A DNA stretch of 64,000 nt from Endoconidiophora laricicola. Lineage: Eukaryota > Ascomycota > Sordariomycetes > Microascales > Ceratocystidaceae. Within the stretch, counting starts at the first letter, position 1. The number at the start of each line of letters is the position of its first letter. The position numbers and the translations under genes were made by a program. Shown in pieces: positions 59,012-64,000 of the stretch. The stretch lies in NCBI GenBank assembly GCA_001640655.1, contig LXGT01000028.1, positions 79,785-143,784 of the forward strand. Reading direction: 5' to 3'. The notes under the pieces were generated by a model. It worked only from the letters and a program-made list of their open reading frames with translations, was not told the origin of the DNA and did not search any database.

Positions 59012-61911
59012 ATGTCCGCCCCAAACGACAACTACGGCTACCAGCAGCCGCAGCAGCAGCAGCCATACGGCCAACCTGCTGTTCTTTCGCCAGTACAAGA
59101 TGCTAGCGTAGCTCCTGCGCCAGTCTCGACCGAGCACAAGAAGAAGAAGCGCGGCTACGCTACTGAAGCTTTCGAATTTGGTGTTGGTGCTAATGCCGGT
59201 GCTGGTGCCCCCGCTGCCCAATACGGAATTCCTGCCGTCCAACCTGCTTATGGCTATACTCAGCCGGCTGAAGCTGCTGCTCCTAGCTATGGCACGCCTG
59301 CTGCTCCAGCCTATGGAACCACTCCAGCCTATGGTATTCCTGCTGGCGCACCCGCTGGTGCTGGCTATCACCCTCCGGACCCTTACTACCAGTCAGCGCC
59401 AGCTGCCGCTCCTGGCGGTGTGACTGATATCACATCTGGTATGCAGCAGATGAATGTGGGTGGCGCTCCTGGCGTTGGTGGCCAGGCCTTGCCTCAGCAG
59501 CAGGTCCCAGTTCTTCTGAACCAGCTCTACCCTTCGGATCTCATCAACCAGCCCTTTAATGCCTCCGAGCTGGACCTTCCTCCGCCACCCATTGTCTTGC
59601 CCCCGAGTGTACGTTTCCATCTCATCGTAAATATCGTGTCAATCATGTTTATCAATGCAGAGTGTAAACTAACTGACATATGTGACATTAGACGGCTTTG
59701 ACTGCATCTCCCCATGCTAACTGTCCGCCGAAGTTCACACGTTCCACTCTAAACGCTGTCCCAACAACCGCTAGCCTGCTCAAGAAGTCCAAGCTCCCCT
59801 TTGCTCTCGTCATCCAACCTTATAGTTCGCTTCACGATAACGATGACCCTATTCCTCTGGTACAAGATCAGTGCATTGCTCGTTGCCGGAGATGTAGAAC
59901 ATACATCAATCCTTTCGTTACCTTCCTTGACCACGGCCATCGCTGGAGATGTAACATGTGTAACTTGACCAACGATGTTCCACAGGCTTTTGACTGGGAT
60001 GCTGCCTCGCAAAAGAGCGTCGACAGATGGCAGCGCCATGAGCTCAACCACTCTGTCATGGAATTCGTTGCGCCTCAGGAGTACATGGTCCGCCCTCCCC
60101 AACCGCTTGTATACCTGTTCTTAATTGATGTCAGCTATTCTGCAGTTTCGCGCGGTCTTGTTGCTACCATTGCTCGTACTATTCTGGACAGTCTTGACCG
60201 GTTACCTAACGCCGATCGTCGTACCCGGCTTGGTTTCCTCGCCGTCGACTCTAGCCTGCATTACTTTTCAATCCCTAAGGATAGTGAAGAAGGTATCGAC
60301 ACTAAGATGATGGTTGTTAGTGATTTGGATGAGCCTTTCATGCCTGTGCCCAACGACCTTCTAGTTTCTCTGAGTGAAAGCCGTCAGAGCCTCGAGAAGT
60401 TCTTGACTGGCCTGCCTAACATGTTTCAGAACAACCAGAGTAGCAACTCTTGCATGGGATCTGCACTGCGTTCTGGTCATAAGCTCATTACTGCCTTTGG
60501 CGGCAAGTTGGTTGTGCTCAGTGCTACTCTTCCTAACGTCGGTCATGGAAAACTAGAGATGCGCGAAGACAAGAAGCTACTTGGCACTTCTAAGGAGACT
60601 AGCCTGCTACAAACTGCTAACAGTTTCTACAAGAGTTTTGCAGTTGAATGCTCTAAGAGTCAAGTGTCAGTCGACATGTTTCTCTTTGCTACCCCATACC
60701 AGGATGTTGCCTCCCTCAGCAATCTTCCTCGCTACACTGGTGGTCAGACATGGTTCTATCCAGGTTGGAATGCTGGTCGTCCCGAAGATGCTATCAAGTT
60801 TGCTTCTGAGTTTAGTGACTACCTATCTTCCGAGATTGGCCTTGAGGCTGTTCTCAGAGTTCGTGCTACCAACGGTGTGCGCATGAACGCTTTCTACGGA
60901 AACTTCTTCAACCGTAGCTCAGATCTCTGTGCTTTCCCTGCCTTCCCCCGTGACCAGTGCTACGTCATTGAAGTGGCCATTGACGAGCCCCTCACTAAGC
61001 CCGTCATTTGCTTACAGACTGCTGTTCTTCATACTACTTGTAACGGAGAGCGCCGTATCCGTATCATCACATTGGCTCTACCTACTACCGCTAACCTTAG
61101 TGACGTGTATGCCTCAGCTGATCAAGCAGCCATTACAGCATACTTCACACACAAGGCTGTTGAGCGTGCCTTGAGTGGCGGTCTGGATGCCGCCCGTGAT
61201 GCTCTGCAAAGCAAGGTTACTGAGCTTCTGCAGACTTTCCGCAAAGAGCTTGCTGGCGGTAGCATGGGTGCTGGCCTGCAGTTCCCCGCGAACTTGCGTG
61301 CGCTCCCTATGCTTTTCCTGGGACTGATCAAGAACATCGGTCTCCGGAAGTCAGTACAGATTCCTACCGATTTGCGGTCAGCGGCTCTGTGCCTACTGTC
61401 CACACTCCCTGTGCCACTTCTGCTACGTTATATCTACCCCAAGATGTATTCACTCCATGACATGCCCGATAATGCGGGTCTCCCCGACCCGCAAACTAGC
61501 CAGATTGTCCTACCCCCGGCACAAAACCTATCCTCGGAGAAACTTGCCTCGTATGGTCTTTACTTGATTGACGATGGACAGAGCCAATTCCTGTGGGTTG
61601 GCCGCGATGCTGTCCCTCAGTTGTTATTTGACGTCTTTGGTGTTGAGGACCGCACGCAAGTGCATGTTGGAAAGGGTGCCATGCCTGAACTAGACAATGA
61701 CTTCAACGAACGTATCCGCGCTGTCATTCAGAAGAGTCGTGATCACAGCTCGCTTGGCGTTGGCAGTATCACAGTTCCCCATTTCTACATTGTCCGTGAG
61801 GATGGTGAGCCTAGCTTAAAGCTATGGGCCCAGACTATGCTTGTTGAGGATCGAGCTGAACAAGCTCCTAGTGCCGCGCAATGGCTGGGCACTCTTCGGG
61901 AAAAGGTATGA
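59012..61911 (+). CDS. SEC24: COPII coat subunit Sec24, 938 aa (two exons; possible third mini-exon)
   Basis: Cargo-selecting subunit of the inner COPII coat, forming ER-derived vesicles with Sec23. Exon 1 is 59012-59608, intron 59609-59691 (83 nt, GTACGT donor, aactgacata branch region, CATTAG acceptor), exon 2 59692-61911. The first 190 residues are Pro/Gln/Ala/Tyr-rich with PAYGTTPAYGIPAG-type repeats, followed by YPSDLINQPFNASELDLPPP. The zinc finger is C264-x2-C267-x18-C286-x2-C289 (RCRRCRTYINP and WRCNMC). The vWA-like trunk has YLFLIDVSYSAVSRGL, then come the beta-sandwich, a helical domain and a C-terminal gelsolin-like domain (YLIDDGQSQFLWVGRDA). The stop at 61911 follows REKV. An alternative intron 61906-62194 (GTATGA, gactaaca branch, TTGTAG) would end the protein REKVVS at 62206 (940 aa). 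Confidence 0.93.
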
Positions 61912-62999
61912 ACAGACAAACATCAAAGTCTTAAACTATTTTCTATATATCTACTTTCTTCCTGTAATCGATCACCTTTGCACCAGCACTCTATTGCACT
62001 AGTCCGAACCTTGTCTCAACTAATCTCTATCCTGATCAATCCCATTCTCCCTTGAAACAACTGTACTACTGTATGCTTATGATGTCTTTCTTTACAATGT
62101 GTATACATACGTCTACCATCACCTTTGCTCTATCATCCGCCTAACATCATCTAGTAGCCGCCTAGTGACTAACATGAATAATTCTCTATTGTAGGTTGTT
62201 TCGTAAGCAAGGAAGCATTGAACTACTCCCTACCACTGTCTTGATAATTCTTCTTTGCCTTCTTTATTTTGTTGTCTGCAACTTTCTCTCCTTGAAACGT
62301 TTTCTCGGTTGTCATTATTTTGTCCTATTCTATTATTATTCGTTTTGTTTTGTTCAATGGTTCATTTTGTTGAGAATAGTGTTAGCCTTGATACTCTTTT
62401 AGATACTCCCAGTTCTCTTAAGAGTGCGTAAAAATTATGATACTTTCCACCCTATTATCTGAATAAAATGATGCTAGCTCTTTTACAATAGACACTAGAT
62501 GTATATAGAGGGCAATGATGCTCTTGCTGTATCTTCGACGCACTACTGCACAAAGTTCATAGACGCGCATGTTGAACTTCCGTTGGTAAAGTATTGAAAT
62601 ACATAAATGTTGTTTCAAGGTCCACCCTTATTCTAAGATTAATAGAAACCTAGTATAATTATACTATATATATGATATTCCTATAACTAGCCCTAAGACT
62701 GTTTTGAGTGGAGTGGCCTTGTAAAGTGAATTTGCTTGGTTCAATCATGAAGATACCCCGCTATTTGGTAATTATCTAGTTGGTAACAAGTTGTAGATGC
62801 TTTCCATTCATATGTCGACCGCATTCCAAATATTGCAGTATCAATAGGCTAGCTAAACCAAAATAGTTGTCAATATTACAACGAAAACAACACCATTATG
62901 TGATTAGCACGTTCGAACACACGCATACGCTAAGGACTGTCTAATTTAGAGATAAATTAGCCTTGTAGAGCCCTCGAAGTCCACCTCCACACTTCCCTC
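61912..62999. other. 3' flank of SEC24
   Basis: AT-rich DNA with no gene. T-rich tracts at 62250-62400 suggest 3' UTR and terminator. The 62161-62206 segment may hold the last SEC24 mini-exon. Confidence 0.45.
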
Positions 63000-63005
63000 T
63001 CAGTG

Positions 63006-63039
63006 CGGACTGCCTCTTCTTGAAAGGTTCGGCAGTCCG
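63006..63039. repeat. 9-bp perfect inverted repeat
   Basis: CGGACTGCC at 63006-63014 and GGCAGTCCG at 63031-63039, with a 16-nt spacer. It lies at the left edge of the dispersed-repeat array. Confidence 0.7.
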
Positions 63040-63097
63040 GACACACTAGACCATGCTCGACAGTCGACACCNTTTTACTATGTTCGGACTGGTTTTC

Positions 63098-63662
63098 CCC
63101 AGGCGCCTCTTTGTGAGGGCAGAATTGCGGTGAGGGGTGATGATGGCCAATGTGTGGCTATGGATATGGCTGATTTGAGTTTTTGTTGTTGTATCACGCC
63201 CCTGCGTGGAGATGATTGATTGAATCATTGGAGTTAGGTACATTTAGAAGAACAAGGCGGGTGGGTGGTTACAAAAAATGGTAGAGAAAATGATGATGAT
63301 TGTTGATAGATATTATCAGGTTGCGTTTCCTACTGATAATGATGCATTTTTTCATTTATACTACCACTGTGCAGATCAGCATCCGCACTAGGCAGTCTGA
63401 GTTCTAAGTAAGCTAGATGTAACTGAGAGATGTTATAAAGGCGCCTCTCCCGATTGATTGATTGATGTTATATATTATACTGCCTTTGCGCGGTTCAAGG
63501 TCCGCATCAGGCAGCCTGAGATCTAAGAAAACTAAGTACATTCGAGAGATGTTGACAAGGCGCCTCTCCTGTCCCAGTAAGCAGAACCCTGGGAGCAGGA
63601 GGTCGACTGATTGATTGATTATCTATTATTTATACTACCACTGCGCGGATCCGCGTCCGCAT
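63098..63662 (-). repeat. array of diverged dispersed repeat units with (GATT)n junctions
   Basis: At least two nearly complete and two partial units, inverted relative to the copy at 14.5 kb. Unit 1 is about 63345-63466, unit 2 about 63470-63608, unit 3 (5' part only) about 63618-63662; a remnant with ggcgcctct is near 63100. Shared blocks in order: tatactacca, ctgcgcgg or ctgtgcag, tccgca, taggcagtctgag, gagagatgtt, aaggcgcctctcc. GATTGATTGATT runs lie at the ends of the units (63452, 63608 and 63213). A 12-bp palindrome cgcggatccgcg is at 63644-63655. Confidence 0.7.
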
Positions 63663-63929
63663 ACTTCGTGAAGCAGCGCCAACGACTAGTCCGGATTCCC
63701 AAAACAGTGGTAAACAGGTTTAGCAATCTCCACCTTCAAACCCTAAATAACCCCTCCCTCAAACAAAAGTAAACAGAAAAAGAATGGACCCTAAAAACCA
63801 GCCTATTGGAGCCGCCATCCTAGGATGAAATTCTCCGACACATTTGAGGTTGAATAAAAAGGTAAGAAGTAAAGCTGCTCAATCAGTCAAGTTCGTGATG
63901 ATGTTGATTTCGGAGAAGGCAAGAAGTAA
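63663..63929. other. spacer before tRNA
   Basis: No gene seen. It is A-rich near 63760-63785 and would be the 3' flank of the minus-strand tRNA. Confidence 0.4.
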
Positions 63930-64000
63930 GCTCAGAACCGGAGTCGAACCGATGACTTCAAGAACTGCAGTCTCGCACGCTACCACTGCGTCATCTGAGC
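63930..64000 (-). tRNA. tRNA-Cys (anticodon GCA), no intron
   Basis: 71 nt on the minus strand, folding into a complete cloverleaf. The acceptor stem GCTCAGA pairs with TCTGAGC. The D arm is ACGC...GCGT, the anticodon stem CGAGA/TCTTG (one G-U) with loop CTGCAGT, giving anticodon GCA after U33. The variable loop is AAGTC and the T arm ATCGG/CCGGT with TTCGACT. The A box (TGACGCAGTGG) and B box (GGTTCGACTCC) match RNA polymerase III promoter consensus. The 5' end coincides with the window edge. Confidence 0.95.

Noticed and set aside
63098..63662. CRISPR-like array because of spaced repeats
   Set aside because: Units are long, diverged and inverted elsewhere in the genome; spacers are absent, and the DNA is eukaryotic nuclear.

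Overview
The window is nuclear DNA of a filamentous ascomycete (Pezizomycotina). Genes are spliced with short introns (about 53-200 nt, donors GTAAGT/GTATGA/GTACGT, CTAAC-type branch sites, YAG acceptors), intergenic DNA is AT-rich, and the proteins are fungal orthologues such as AzgA, Tsl1/Tps3, Lro1, Msn5, Sec24 and Ldb17. The species cannot be named from the sequence alone. Exon structures given here were worked out by eye from splice signals and reading frame.

Layout, left to right. 0.3-2 kb: an F-box protein (+). 3.7-6.7 kb: a Tsl1/Tps3-type regulatory subunit of the trehalose synthase complex (-), with a 23-nt first exon and a 38-nt last exon. 6.7-18.6 kb: a nearly 12-kb gene-poor block with two oppositely oriented relics of a Tad-like LINE (13.9-14.5 kb on -, 14.6-16.8 kb on +), separated by a dispersed repeat of about 130 bp. 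18.6-19.9 kb: a secreted protein made of 53-residue tandem repeats, immediately followed by a broken subtilisin-like protease relic. 20.6-22.6 kb: an AzgA-type purine permease (-). 22.6-28.9 kb: about 6 kb without a recognisable gene. 28.9-36.4 kb: a 2,496-aa Slm1-like PH-domain protein with a very large low-complexity tail (-). 39-41 kb: a SPIN90/Ldb17 actin regulator (-). 42.2-44.2 kb: Lro1/PDAT (-). 45.6-46.4 kb: NatC catalytic subunit Naa30 (+). 46.6-47.7 kb: a DUF1917/UPF0696 protein (-). 48.2-49.6 kb: Dph7 (+). 51.1-55.2 kb: exportin Msn5 (+). 56.6-56.8 kb: a small single-pass membrane protein (-). 59.0-61.9 kb: COPII coat subunit Sec24 (+). 63.0-63.7 kb: an array of the same dispersed repeat. 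63.93-64.0 kb: tRNA-Cys(GCA) (-).

Most genes are housekeeping: trehalose metabolism, purine uptake, plasma-membrane/TORC2 signalling, actin patches, storage-lipid synthesis, N-terminal acetylation, diphthamide synthesis, nuclear export and ER-to-Golgi traffic. They do not form an operon or a biosynthetic cluster. The right half (39-62 kb) is compact and gene-dense, with convergent and divergent pairs. The left part (7-28 kb) is sparse and holds the mobile-element relics and the rapidly evolving secreted repeat gene. I found no convincing undescribed multi-gene system. The items most worth a second look are the repeat-protein/subtilase-relic locus, the Gly/Ala-rich tail of the Slm1-like protein, the degenerate active sites of the Tsl1-like protein, and the dispersed repeat with its (GATT)n junctions.
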